Below, piece after piece: positions 39,436-47,408 of a stretch of 64,000 nt of DNA. The DNA lies in the NCBI RefSeq assembly GCF_947495735.1, contig NZ_CANMAA010000006.1, positions 147,666 through 211,665 of the forward strand, given 5' to 3'. Below the pieces are notes generated by a model. It did not search any database. It saw nothing but the letters and a program-made list of their open reading frames with translations, and had not been told where the DNA came from. The position numbers were made by a program, and so were the translations under genes. Source of the DNA: an uncultured Pseudokineococcus sp. (GTDB lineage Bacteria; Actinomycetota; Actinomycetes; Actinomycetales; Quadrisphaeraceae). Positions within the stretch are counted from its first letter, which is position 1. Each line of letters starts with the position of its first letter.

Positions 39436-40504
39436 CGACCTCGTCGGCCGCGGTGGCGTCCGCCCGCGCGCGGGTGGCCGTCACCGCCGGCCGGCTGAGG
39501 CCGGCCAGCAGCGCGTCGGAGCGGGCCAGGGCGTCCCGGTCGGTCGTGCTGGAGGTCGCGAGGACCTCCTCCGCCCCGGTGCGCGCCAGGAGGCGGGCGA
39601 GCGCGCTCTCCACCTGCTCGGGCGTCCCGGCCACCGTCGTCCGCGCCGCCGCGGCGAGGTGGCGCTCCTGGGACCCGGTGGGCGTGCGCTCCCGCAGCGC
39701 GGCCACCGGCTCCAGCGGAGGGAACGCACCGCGGGTGCGCGCCTCGGCCATCGCCCAGGCCTCCGGCAGCGCGAGCTCGGCCGCCGCCGCCGCGTCGTCC
39801 GCGACCAGCACGTCGAGCGCCACGAGGACCCGCGGCCGCGGCTCCCGGGCCGAGGGCCGGTAGGCGTCGCGGTACCCCGCGAGCGCCTCCTCGCCGCGCG
39901 CGGCGTCGGCGTCCTGCCCGTCGGCGGCGAGCAGGGGCGCCAGCAGCGGGCCGCCGACGACGACGGGCAGCCCCAGGCGCGCCGCCACGGCCAGGCCCGC
40001 CCCCGTGGCCAGCACGAGCAGCGGCACGTCGACCCCCTGGGGCCGCGCCGTGACCTCGGCCTCCCCGGCCAGGTGGGCGCGCAGCTCGTCGAGGTCGCGG
40101 GCGAAGTCGTCGTCGGCCGCGGGTGCCCCCGACCGGCGCAGGGCGCGGCGGACGGGCGCGGTGAACCCCGGCGAGCGGCCCACCCCGAGGTCCACCCGGC
40201 CCGGGTGCAGCGCCGCCAGCGCGGCGAACTGCTCGGCCACGACGAGCGGCGCGTGGTTGGGCAGCATCACCCCGCCGGAGCCGGCGCGCAGGTGCCGCGT
40301 CGCGCCGAGGACGGCGCCGGCCAGCACGGCGGGGGCCGAGCCCGCGACGCCGGGGACGGCGTGGTGCTCGGCGACCCAGAAGCGCAGGTACCCCAGGGCG
40401 TCTGCGCGCCGCGCCCGCTCGACCGCCCCCGTGAGCGCCGTCGCGTCGGGCTCGCCGGCGCGGGTGCGCGCGCGGTCGAGCAAGGAGACCGGGACGTCGA
40501 GCAC
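39422..40504 (-). CDS. LLM-class (luciferase-like) flavin monooxygenase
   Basis: A 360-residue bacterial-luciferase-like protein. Segments GYLRFWVAEHHAVPGVAGSAPAVL, LRAGSGGVMLPNHAPLVVAEQFAAL and RVDLGVGRSPG are hallmarks of the 'MsnO8-like' LLM subgroup that uses reduced flavin. Substrate unknown. I start at GTG 40504, where the family-typical VLDVPVSLLD begins; a much longer upstream extension in frame looks like shadow of the divergent S4 gene. Its 3' end overlaps the convergent SDR gene by 14 bp. Confidence 0.87.
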   Translation of the reverse strand: MLDVPVSLLDRARTRAGEPDATALTGAVERARRADALGYLRFWVAEHHAVPGVAGSAPAVLAGAVLGATRHLRAGSGGVMLPNHAPLVVAEQFAALAALHPGRVDLGVGRSPGFTAPVRRALRRSGAPAADDDFARDLDELRAHLAGEAEVTARPQGVDVPLLVLATGAGLAVAARLGLPVVVGGPLLAPLLAADGQDADAARGEEALAGYRDAYRPSAREPRPRVLVALDVLVADDAAAAAELALPEAWAMAEARTRGAFPPLEPVAALRERTPTGSQERHLAAAARTTVAGTPEQVESALARLLARTGAEEVLATSSTTDRDALARSDALLAGLSRPAVTATRARADATAADEVVSRR

Positions 40505-40582
40505 GCCCGCGTCAACACCGCCGTCCGACGGCGCCTTCCGCGCACGGGACCCGCGGGCGCGGCCGGGGCCCGTGCGGCGCGG

Positions 40583-40588
40583 CAGGAT
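40583..40588 (+). promoter_or_regulatory. Leaderless-type -10 for S4-domain gene
   Basis: CAGGAT ends exactly 6 nt before ATG 40595, identical to the hisA arrangement. Confidence 0.45.
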
Positions 40589-40594
40589 GGGGCC

Positions 40595-40882
40595 ATGGCC
40601 GCCCAGGACGACCCCAGCCCGCTCGACGACCAGCACTCGGCGGACGAGCAGCGCTCGGGAGCGCCGGGCAGCGAGCCCGAGCTGGTGCCGACCGACGGCG
40701 ACATCCGGCTCGGCCAGCTGCTGAAGCTGGCCTCGCTCGTGGAGTCCGGGGCGGACGCCAAGGAGGCGCTCGCCGCCGGGGTCGTCTCGGTGAACGGCGA
40801 GGTGGAGGTCCGTCGCGGCCGCCAGCTGGTCCGCGGCGACGTCGTCGAGGTGGCCGGGGCCGCGCCGGTGCGGGTGGGCTAG
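40595..40882 (+). CDS. Small S4-domain RNA-binding protein (YbcJ/YaaA-like)
   Basis: A 95-residue protein whose second half is a compact S4 domain (DIRLGQLLKLASLVESGADAKEALAAGVVSVNGEVEVRRGRQLVRGDVVEV). The first 35 residues are acidic. Such stand-alone S4 proteins bind RNA, possibly the ribosome; exact role unknown. It is divergent from the monooxygenase gene (90 bp). Confidence 0.88.
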   Translation: MAAQDDPSPLDDQHSADEQRSGAPGSEPELVPTDGDIRLGQLLKLASLVESGADAKEALAAGVVSVNGEVEVRRGRQLVRGDVVEVAGAAPVRVG

Positions 40883-40929
40883 GCGCGCTCCGGCGAGGCT
40901 CCGGCGCGCGGGAGCGCGCCCGTGCGGCA

Positions 40930-40935
40930 CAGGAT
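40930..40935 (+). promoter_or_regulatory. -10-like hexamer for type III PKS operon
   Basis: CAGGAT lies 45 nt before ATG 40981. The leader would carry the AGAGGAG site at 40969-40975. Confidence 0.35.
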
Positions 40936-40980
40936 GAGGGTTCCGCGCAGCCCCGCAGCGGTGCCCCTAGAGGAGTCCCC

Positions 40981-42114
40981 ATGTCTCGCATCGTCTCCGT
41001 CGGCAGAGCCGTGCCGGCGCGCACGTCCGCCCAGGCCGACATCACCGACGCCTTCAGCCAGGTGATGGCCTCGGGGGGCGAGCTCGACGGCACCCGTCGC
41101 CAGCTGCTGCACCGCCTGCACGGCAACACGGGGGTGCGCACCCGGCACCTGGCCCTCCCGCTGGAGGAGTACCCGCAGCTCGACGGCTTCCGCGACGCCA
41201 ACGACGCCTACCTGCGGGTGGGTCTGGAGCTCGGAGAGCGCGCCGTGCGCGACGCCCTGGGCCAGGTGGGGCTGACGCCGCAGGACGTCGACGTGATCGT
41301 CTTCGCCAGCACCACGGGGGTCGCCGCGCCCTCGCTCGACGCCCGCCTCGTGGAGCCCCTCGGCCTGCGGGCCGACGTCAAGCGGATGCCGCTGTTCGGC
41401 CTCGGGTGCGTCGCCGGGGCCGCCGGCGTCGCGCGCGTGCACGACCACCTGCGCGGGGACCCCGACGGCGTGGCGGTCCTCCTCGCCGTCGAGCTGTGCT
41501 CGCTCACGGTCCAGCGCGACGACACGTCCACCGCGAACCTCGTCGCCTCCGGCTTGTTCGGCGACGGCGCCGCCGCGGTCGTCGTGCTGGGGGACCGGCG
41601 CGCGGCCGAGCTGGGCCTGCCCGGCCCCGACGTCGTCGGCGCGAGCAGCCGCTTCTACCCGGACACCGCGGACGTCATGGGCTGGGACGTCGGCGGCAGC
41701 GGCTTCCGCATCGTCCTGACGACGAGCGTCACCGACGTCGTCCAGCAGTACCTGGCCGACGACGTCACCGGCTTCCTCGACGGCCACGAGCTCCGCTCGG
41801 GCGACGTCGCGCGCTGGGTGGCCCACCCCGGCGGCCCGAAGGTGCTCGAGGCGGTCACCGAGGTCCTGGAGCTGCCGGAGGGCGCCCTCGCGCGCTCCTG
41901 GGCCGACCTCGCCGAGAACGGCAACATGTCGTCGGTCTCGGTGCTCCACGTCCTCGCCCAGACCCTCGCCGAGCCGCCGGCCGACGGCGACCACGCCCTG
42001 ATGTTCGCCATGGGCCCCGGCTTCTGCGCCGAGCTGGTCCTGCTGCGCTGGCCCGACGCGCAGGGCGCGGCCGGGGTCGGCGGGGGGCCCGCGCGCGAGG
42101 CGGCCGCTGCGTGA
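40981..42114 (+). CDS. Type III polyketide synthase (chalcone/alkylresorcinol synthase family)
   Basis: A 377-residue thiolase-fold enzyme. The catalytic triad is visible: C143 in FGLGCVAGAAG, H282 in WVAHPGGPKVLEA and N315 in NGNMSSVSVL. The C-terminal GFCAELVLLRW is also typical. It resembles bacterial alkylpyrone/alkylresorcinol synthases (BpsA, SrsA, mycobacterial PKS11/18 types), which extend fatty acyl-CoA with malonyl-CoA. AGAGGAG precedes ATG 40981. It is GTGA-coupled to a membrane methyltransferase gene, the same pairing as bpsA-bpsB in Bacillus. The product's exact ring type cannot be read from sequence. Confidence 0.92.
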   Translation: MSRIVSVGRAVPARTSAQADITDAFSQVMASGGELDGTRRQLLHRLHGNTGVRTRHLALPLEEYPQLDGFRDANDAYLRVGLELGERAVRDALGQVGLTPQDVDVIVFASTTGVAAPSLDARLVEPLGLRADVKRMPLFGLGCVAGAAGVARVHDHLRGDPDGVAVLLAVELCSLTVQRDDTSTANLVASGLFGDGAAAVVVLGDRRAAELGLPGPDVVGASSRFYPDTADVMGWDVGGSGFRIVLTTSVTDVVQQYLADDVTGFLDGHELRSGDVARWVAHPGGPKVLEAVTEVLELPEGALARSWADLAENGNMSSVSVLHVLAQTLAEPPADGDHALMFAMGPGFCAELVLLRWPDAQGAAGVGGGPAREAAAA

Positions 42115-42635
42115 GCGTCGCCCTCTACGCCGTCGTCGTCGTCCTCGTCGCGCTCGAGCGCCTCGTCGAGCTCGTGATCTCGCGCCGCAACCTGGCGTGG
42201 GCGCGCGAGCGCGGCGGCTTCGAGACGGGCAGCGGCCACTTCCCGGTCATGGTCGCCCTGCACACGGGCCTGCTCGTGGCCTGCCTGGTGGAGGTGGTGG
42301 TCCTCGACCGCCCCTTCGCGCCCCTGCTCGGCTGGACGATGCTCGTCCTGCTCCTGCTCACCGAGGCCACCCGGGCCTGGGTCATCGCCACCCTCGGGCG
42401 GCAGTGGAACACCCGCGTCGTGGTCGTCCCGGGCATGAGCCGGGTCACCCGCGGGCCCTACCGGTTCATGAGCCACCCGAACTACGTGATCGTCGCCGTC
42501 GAGGGCGTGGCCCTGCCCCTCGTGCACAGCGCCTGGATCACGGCTGTCGCCTTCACGGTGCTCAACGCCGCGCTGCTGCTGCTGGTGCGCATCCCCGCCG
42601 AGGAGCGAGCGCTGGCCCGGCTGAGCACCTCCTGA
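42111..42635 (+). CDS. Isoprenylcysteine carboxyl methyltransferase-like membrane protein
   Basis: A 174-residue integral membrane methyltransferase with about four or five helices. The C-terminal motif TRGPYRFMSHPNYV followed by RIPAEERAL is the SAM-binding signature of the ICMT/phospholipid-methyltransferase family. Homologues next to type III PKS genes (BpsB in Bacillus) O-methylate alkylpyrones; SrsB in Streptomyces plays a similar role. That role is inferred here from coupling to the PKS gene (GTGA). It ends before a strong hairpin. Confidence 0.88.
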   Translation: MSVALYAVVVVLVALERLVELVISRRNLAWARERGGFETGSGHFPVMVALHTGLLVACLVEVVVLDRPFAPLLGWTMLVLLLLTEATRAWVIATLGRQWNTRVVVVPGMSRVTRGPYRFMSHPNYVIVAVEGVALPLVHSAWITAVAFTVLNAALLLLVRIPAEERALARLSTS

Positions 42636-42742
42636 GCGGTGCTGCGCCGCACACGTCCTCGGAGACCGGCTGCGGGGCAGCCACTTCGCGAGGGGCGCTG
42701 CGGCGCGGGCGAGACCACGTCGTCGGCTGGCGCCACGACGCA

Positions 42743-42776
42743 CGAGAGCCCGGGAGCAGGTGCTCCCGGGCTCTCG
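42743..42776. terminator. Bidirectional hairpin terminator, PKS operon / catalase
   Basis: CGAGAGCCCGGGAGCA pairs with its exact complement around a minimal loop (16 bp, inner pairs probably open). It lies between convergent genes with no U-tract. Confidence 0.8.
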
Positions 42777-42808
42777 CGCGTCAGCGCCGGTGCCCCAGCG
42801 CTCGCGTC

Positions 42809-44332
42809 TCAGCGCTCGGCGGCCTCGTCGCCGGGCGCCGTCGGCGAGGCGCTCGTGGTGGGGGCCGACGAGGGCTTCTGCTCGCGCACGGCCGCCTCGA
42901 CGCGCCGGCCGGTCTCGGCGTCGATGCTCCGCCAGTAGGCGAAGGCGCGCTCCAGCACGGGCTCGCTGACGCCGTTCAGCAGGTGGCCGGAGACGTTGGT
43001 CACCAGCCGCGCCCGGGCGTCGTCGTCCATGACCTCGCGGACGAGGGCGCCCGCCTGGCTCCAGTCGTCGTCCGCGGCGTGCTCCACGTACGGCGTGCGG
43101 GCGGTCCGGCCGCCGGCGACCCAGCCGGGAGCCTCGGCGGCCCGCCGGGGGTCGGCCACGGGGCCGCCGTAGCTGCTGGGCTGGTAGACGGGCTGGCCCG
43201 GCGGGTTCCACCGGTACGCCATGGAGCCCTCCTTGGCGTACGTGCCCAGGGGCGCCACCGGCGCGTTGACCGGGAGGTGGGCGTAGTTCGTGCCGATGCG
43301 GTAGCGGTGGGCGTCGGCGTAGCTGAAGATCCGCCCCATCAGCATCTTGTCCGGGCTCGGGCCCACGCCGGGGACCATGCTGCTGACGTCGAACGCCGCC
43401 TGCTCGACCTGGGCGTGGAAGTTGTCCGGGTTCGTGTCGAGCGTCATGCGACCCACCTCGACGAGCGGGTAGTCCTTCTGCGAGACCGTCTTCGTCACGT
43501 CGAAGATGTTGGTCGGGTAGGTCTCCGCGTCCGCCGTCGGGATGATCTGGACGTGCAGGGTCCAGCTGGGGAAGTCGCCCTCGCGGATCGCCGCGAAGAG
43601 GTCCTGCCGGTGGTGGTCGGGGGAGGCGCCCGCGATCCGGTCCGCCTCGTCCTGCTCCAGGAACTCGCTGCCCTGGTCGGTCTTGACGTGGTACTTCACC
43701 CAGCAGGCCTCGCCCTCGGCGTTGACCCACTGGAACGTGTGGGAGCCGTAGCCGTTCATGTGCCGCCAGGTGCGGGGCACCCCGCGGTCGCCCATGAGCA
43801 CGACGACCTGGTGGGCGCTCTCGGGGGAGAGGGTCCAGAAGTCCCACTGCATGTCGTTGTCGCGCAGCCCGGAGTCGGGCAGGCGCTTCTGGGAGCGGAT
43901 GAAGTCCTGGAACTTCATCGCGTCCTTGACGAAGAAGACCGGGGTGTTGTTGCCGACGAGGTCGTAGTTGCCCTCGCTCGTGTAGAACTTCAGCGCGAAG
44001 CCGCGCGGGTCGCGCCAGGTGTCGGGCGTGCCCTGCTCGCCGGCCACGGTGGAGAAGCGGGCGAGCATCCTCGTGCTGGTACCGGGCTGGAAGAGCGCCG
44101 CACGCGTGTAGCGGCTGACGTCCCCCGTCACCTCGAAGGTGCCGAAGGCGCCGCCGCCCTTGGCGTGGACGACGCGCTCGGGCACGCGCTCGCGGTTGAA
44201 CTGGGCCATCTTCTCGACCAGGTAGTGGTCGTGCAGCAGCGTGCCGCCGCCGGTCCCCTGGGTCATCGAGTGCTCGTCGCTGGCCACGGGCACGCCCGCG
44301 CCGTCGGTGGTCCAGCTGTCCTGCGTGGTCAT
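42809..44332 (-). CDS. Monofunctional haem catalase
   Basis: A 507-residue clade 3-size catalase that disproportionates hydrogen peroxide. The distal histidine is H56 in [14 protein letters not shown]; the distal Asn is in the [10 protein letters not shown] stretch and the proximal Tyr in [17 protein letters not shown]. The C-terminal 25 residues are low-complexity Ser/Thr/Ala. ATG at 44332 has GGAGGA ahead. A Fur-family gene lies directly upstream on the same strand, the catR-cat arrangement, so peroxide or metal control is likely. Confidence 0.96.
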   Translation of the reverse strand: MTTQDSWTTDGAGVPVASDEHSMTQGTGGGTLLHDHYLVEKMAQFNRERVPERVVHAKGGGAFGTFEVTGDVSRYTRAALFQPGTSTRMLARFSTVAGEQGTPDTWRDPRGFALKFYTSEGNYDLVGNNTPVFFVKDAMKFQDFIRSQKRLPDSGLRDNDMQWDFWTLSPESAHQVVVLMGDRGVPRTWRHMNGYGSHTFQWVNAEGEACWVKYHVKTDQGSEFLEQDEADRIAGASPDHHRQDLFAAIREGDFPSWTLHVQIIPTADAETYPTNIFDVTKTVSQKDYPLVEVGRMTLDTNPDNFHAQVEQAAFDVSSMVPGVGPSPDKMLMGRIFSYADAHRYRIGTNYAHLPVNAPVAPLGTYAKEGSMAYRWNPPGQPVYQPSSYGGPVADPRRAAEAPGWVAGGRTARTPYVEHAADDDWSQAGALVREVMDDDARARLVTNVSGHLLNGVSEPVLERAFAYWRSIDAETGRRVEAAVREQKPSSAPTTSASPTAPGDEAAER

Positions 44333-44518
44333 GCGTCCTCCGGAGGTGGTGGGGGGTCGTCACCGGCCCGGGGGCGGTCGTCGCACCCGGGACGTGGTCG
44401 AGAGGGGGTGGTGGGGAGGGAGGCGCCGTCGAGACGGCGCGGAGAGCGGCCGGACCGCTGGTCCTCGCACCCCTGGCCCGCGGCGGCGGTCGTCAGCCGC
44501 CGGCGCTGCCGGCGGTGG

Positions 44519-44986
44519 TCACCTGCCCGCGCCGCCGGCGGCGCACGCGGCGCAGGTGCCCCAGTAGATGACCTCGGCCTCGTCGACGGCGAAGTCCGTG
44601 CCGTCGTGCGCGGGGACCAGGCAGGGGGCGGCGCCCACGGCGCAGTCGACGTCGCGCACCCGGCCGCAGGAGCGGCAGACGAGGTGGTGGTGGTTGTCGG
44701 CGACGCGCAGCTCGAAGAGGGCGGGCGAGCCGGCGGGCTCGATGCGCCGGACCAGCCCGGCCTGGCACAGCGCGCGCAGGACGTCGTAGACGGCCTGCGT
44801 CGAGACGCGGCCGATGCGGTCGCGCACGCCGCGGGCGACGTCGTCGGCGTCGGCGTGCGGCTGCTCGGCGAGGACGGCGAGCGCGGCCACGCGCGGGCCG
44901 GTCGCGCGCAGCCCCGCCCCGCGCAGCAGGTCCGCGCCGGGGACCTCTGCGGCCGCCGGGGCGGACGGGACGACGGGAGTGCTCAC
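44519..44986 (-). CDS. Fur-family repressor (CatR/FurA/PerR-like)
   Basis: A 155-residue winged-helix metal-dependent repressor. LLRGAGLRATGPRVAALAVLAEQPHADADDVA and STQAVYDVLRALCQAGLVRRIEP form the DNA-binding domain. DNHHHLVCRSCGRVRDVDC and CAAC give the zinc cysteines C104-C107 and C145-C148. It lies 186 bp upstream of catalase in the same direction, so it likely controls it and itself. Start GTG 44986 is 6 nt after a -10 that has a matching -35, which rules out longer starts. Confidence 0.92.
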   Translation of the reverse strand: MSTPVVPSAPAAAEVPGADLLRGAGLRATGPRVAALAVLAEQPHADADDVARGVRDRIGRVSTQAVYDVLRALCQAGLVRRIEPAGSPALFELRVADNHHHLVCRSCGRVRDVDCAVGAAPCLVPAHDGTDFAVDEAEVIYWGTCAACAAGGAGR

Positions 44987-44992
44987 GTCCTC

Positions 44993-45022
44993 AACCTGAC
45001 CACCCAGTCTGGAACCCGTCAA
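44993..45022 (-). promoter_or_regulatory. Complete leaderless promoter of the Fur-family gene
   Basis: On the minus strand TTGACG (45017-45022), 18 bp, CAGGTT (44993-44998), 6 nt, then GTG. This is the best example of the leaderless layout in the window, with both boxes. The region between could also hold the repressor's operator. Confidence 0.65.
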
Positions 45023-45061
45023 GTGAAGGGGTCGTTCGCGCCTGCCCGGCGGGGCGGTGGC

Positions 45062-45508
45062 TCAGCGCACGGGGCCCGTGAGCCGCTCGCCCGGCCCCTG
45101 CCCCGGCGGGTCCGGGACCACGGACGCCTCGCGGAAGGCCAGCTGGAGCGAGCGCAGCCCGTCGCGCAGCGCGCGGGCGTGCTGGTTGCCGATGTCGGGG
45201 GCCGCCGCGGTGACGAGCCCGGCGAGGGCGCCGATGAGCACCCGCGCCTCCGCGAGGTCCAGGTGCTGCTGGGCGTCGGCGTCCTCCGCGAGGCCGCACT
45301 TCACGGCGGCGGCGCTCATCAGGTGCACGGCCGCGGTCGTGATCACCTCCACGGAGGGCACCTCGGCGATGTCCCGCAGCTCCGCCCCCTCGGCCGCGTC
45401 GTGCCCTCCGGGCAGAGGGGCGAGGGCGGGCTCCCCGGGCGGGGCCGCGGTGCTGCGGTCGGCGTCCTGGTGCGCGTGCGCTCCGTGCTCTGGGGTTCCC
45501 GGGGTCAT
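45062..45508 (-). CDS. DUF1844 family protein
   Basis: A 148-residue protein with the DUF1844 domain in its second half: [22 protein letters not shown] and [17 protein letters not shown]...[16 protein letters not shown]. It is found divergent from infC across actinobacteria; function unknown. ATG 45508 is preceded at 7 nt by CAGGCT, again the leaderless pattern. The long in-frame extension upstream is shadow of the infC leader. Confidence 0.9.
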   Translation of the reverse strand: MTPGTPEHGAHAHQDADRSTAAPPGEPALAPLPGGHDAAEGAELRDIAEVPSVEVITTAAVHLMSAAAVKCGLAEDADAQQHLDLAEARVLIGALAGLVTAAAPDIGNQHARALRDGLRSLQLAFREASVVPDPPGQGPGERLTGPVR

Positions 45509-45514
45509 GGCTGC

Positions 45515-45521
45515 TAGCCTG
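45515..45521. promoter_or_regulatory. Overlapping divergent -10s for infC and DUF1844 gene
   Basis: TAGCCTG contains TAGCCT on the plus strand (infC mRNA, leader about 290 nt) and CAGGCT on the minus strand (7 nt before the DUF1844 ATG). The two genes may therefore share one melted region. Confidence 0.4.
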
Positions 45522-45818
45522 GCACGCAGACCGACCGCTCCCGCGCGCCCGCCCCCGGGCTGGTGCGGGGGAGCGGGCCGCCAAGCGGAGGACTTCCTCC
45601 CACCCGAGAGCGACCTCCCCGGCCCCGCCGGGACGAGGTGGCCGGGTCCGGTCCGCGCGGTGGCTCCGCTGGAGCCGCTCGTGCGTGCGCCTCGTGGCGC
45701 CGTCCGTCGACGGCGCGCGCGAGCACCGGCCCCCGGGTGGACCGTCACCGCTGACGCGACCACGGCGGGGGACCCCCCGCGCCGCGGCGGTACCGCACGC
45801 ACGACTGAGGAGCAGCAC
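45522..45818 (+). promoter_or_regulatory. Long infC leader with SD-like palindrome
   Basis: About 290 nt of leader with no gene of its own. GGAGGA (45587-45592), CT, TCCTCC (45595-45600) is a perfect palindrome containing an SD-like core. infC operons are often autoregulated through their leaders in other bacteria; the mechanism here is unknown. Confidence 0.4.
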
Positions 45819-46481
45819 ATCAGCGAACCGCGCATCAACGACCGGATCCGCGTCCCCGAGGTCCGACTCGTCGGCCCCGGCGGGGAGCAGGTCGGGATCG
45901 TCCGCGTCGAGGACGCCCTGCGCCTGGCTCAGGAGGCCGACCTCGACCTGGTCGAGGTCGCCCCGCAGGCGCGACCGCCCGTCTGCAAGCTCATGGACTT
46001 CGGCAAGTTCAAGTACGAGGCCGACATGAAGGCGCGCGAGGCGCGCAAGAACCAGGCCAACACGGTGCTGAAGACCGTGCGCCTGCGCCTGAAGATCGAC
46101 CCGCACGACTACGCCACGAAGAAGGGCCAGGCCGAGAAGTTCCTCTCCGCGGGGGACAAGGTCAAGGTCATGATCATGTTCCGCGGGCGCGAGCAGTCGC
46201 GTCCCGAGATGGGCTACCGCCTCCTGCAGCGCATGGCCGGGGACGTCGAGGAGCTCGGGGCGGTCGAGAGCGCCCCGACCCAGGACGGCCGCAACATGGT
46301 CATGGTCATCGGGCCGCACCGGAAGAAGGCCGAGGCGCGCGCCGAGCAGCGCCGGCGCCGCGAGAGCACGACCGAGCAGGCGCCCGCCGAGCAGGCGCCC
46401 GCGGAGCCGGCACCCGCGGAGCAGGCGTCGGCGGAGCAGGCACCCGCGGAGCGGGCGCCCGCCGAGGGCCAGCAGGCCTGA
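45819..46481 (+). CDS. infC: Translation initiation factor IF-3 with ATC start
   Basis: A 220-residue IF-3. The N-domain opens [20 protein letters not shown], and the linker and C-domain follow ([45 protein letters not shown]). No ATG, GTG or TTG lies near this opening in frame; the ATC at 45819, 6 nt after TGAGGAG, is the natural start, and rare AUH starts are a known feature of infC used for autoregulation. The C-terminus has six EQAPA-type repeats from residue 186 on. Confidence 0.93.
   Translation: MSEPRINDRIRVPEVRLVGPGGEQVGIVRVEDALRLAQEADLDLVEVAPQARPPVCKLMDFGKFKYEADMKAREARKNQANTVLKTVRLRLKIDPHDYATKKGQAEKFLSAGDKVKVMIMFRGREQSRPEMGYRLLQRMAGDVEELGAVESAPTQDGRNMVMVIGPHRKKAEARAEQRRRRESTTEQAPAEQAPAEPAPAEQASAEQAPAERAPAEGQQA
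46374..46463 (+). repeat. 15-bp tandem repeat x6 at infC 3' end
   Basis: Six 15-bp units encode Glu-Gln/Pro/Arg-Ala-Pro/Ser-Ala at the IF-3 C-terminus. Units vary by one to three bases. Confidence 0.95.
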
Positions 46482-46592
46482 GCCGACCGGCCGCTCCCCC
46501 GGGCGCAGCCGCCGGCCAGCACCACCGCAGACCGCACCACCGCACCTGGGGCGCACCCCGGGTGCCACGCACGAGCTGAGGAGATCGGCGCC

Positions 46593-46787
46593 ATGCCGAA
46601 GAACAAGACGCACAGCGGCGCCAAGAAGCGACTGCGCCTGACGGGCACGGGCAAGGTCATGCGCCAGCGCGCCGGCCGCCGCCACCTCTTCGAGGGCAAG
46701 TCCTCGCGGGTGACGCGCCGTCTCGCCGGCGACGTCCAGGTCGCGGGCGCCGACGCCAAGAAGGCGCGCCGGCTGCTCGGTCACTGA
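46593..46787 (+). CDS. rpmI: 50S ribosomal protein L35
   Basis: A 64-residue L35. [31 protein letters not shown] and SSRVTRRL match the family throughout. It lies 111 bp after infC with a GAGGAG site before ATG 46593, in the universal infC-rpmI-rplT order. Confidence 0.97.
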   Translation: MPKNKTHSGAKKRLRLTGTGKVMRQRAGRRHLFEGKSSRVTRRLAGDVQVAGADAKKARRLLGH

Positions 46788-46793
46788 ACGGGG

Positions 46794-46810
46794 CCGGGGC
46801 GCGTCCCCGG
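46794..46810 (+). terminator. Small hairpin after rpmI
   Basis: CCGGGG, five nt, CCCCGG forms a perfect 6-bp stem at the start of the 211-bp rpmI-rplT gap. It could be an attenuator or part of an L20 autoregulatory leader; weak evidence. Confidence 0.3.
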
Positions 46811-46998
46811 TCTCCCGCAGGCCGTCCGTCGCTCCCGCGACCGGCGCCGGCGCCCCAGGTCCGCCGGCCCGGTCCCCGCGGCACGGCACCTGAGCACCAC
46901 CCCAGCAGCACCCGAGCACACGCCCGCGCGGCCCGGCCCTCCCGGCCGGCCGCACCGGGCCCCACGGCCCCCGGGCCGAGACGACGAGGAGCACGTCA

Positions 46999-47376
46999 GT
47001 GGCACGCGTCAAGCGGGCGGTCAACGCCCAGAAGAAGCGCCGAGAGGTCCTCGAGCGCGCCAGCGGCTACCGCGGCCAGCGCTCGCGGCTCTACCGCAAG
47101 GCGAAGGAGCAGGTCACCCACTCCCTCGTCTACTCCTACCGCGACCGCAAGGCGCGCAAGGGCGACTTCCGCCGCCTGTGGATCCAGCGCATCAACGCGG
47201 GCGCGCGCGCCCACGGCATGACCTACAACCGCTTCATCCAGGGCCTCAAGGTCGCGGGTGTCGAGGTCGACCGCCGCATGCTGGCCGAGCTGGCCGTCAA
47301 CGACGAGGCGGCCTTCGCGGCGCTCGTCGAGCTCTCGCGCGCCAACGTGCCGGCCCAGGCCGGCGCCGCGGCCTGA
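46999..47376 (+). CDS. rplT: 50S ribosomal protein L20
   Basis: A 125-residue L20. [37 protein letters not shown] and [24 protein letters not shown] are conserved. L20 is an early assembly protein and a translational regulator of this operon in other bacteria. The GTG start at 46999 has GACGAGGAG ahead. Confidence 0.97.
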   Translation: MARVKRAVNAQKKRREVLERASGYRGQRSRLYRKAKEQVTHSLVYSYRDRKARKGDFRRLWIQRINAGARAHGMTYNRFIQGLKVAGVEVDRRMLAELAVNDEAAFAALVELSRANVPAQAGAAA

Positions 47377-47408
47377 GGCCGACCGGCGAGACCGCGAGGG
47401 CGGACGGC

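Noticed and set aside
39659..40582. Long plus-strand frame upstream of the S4 gene
   Set aside because: It is antisense to the luciferase-like gene; the S4 start at ATG 40595 has its own -10 and a family-consistent length.
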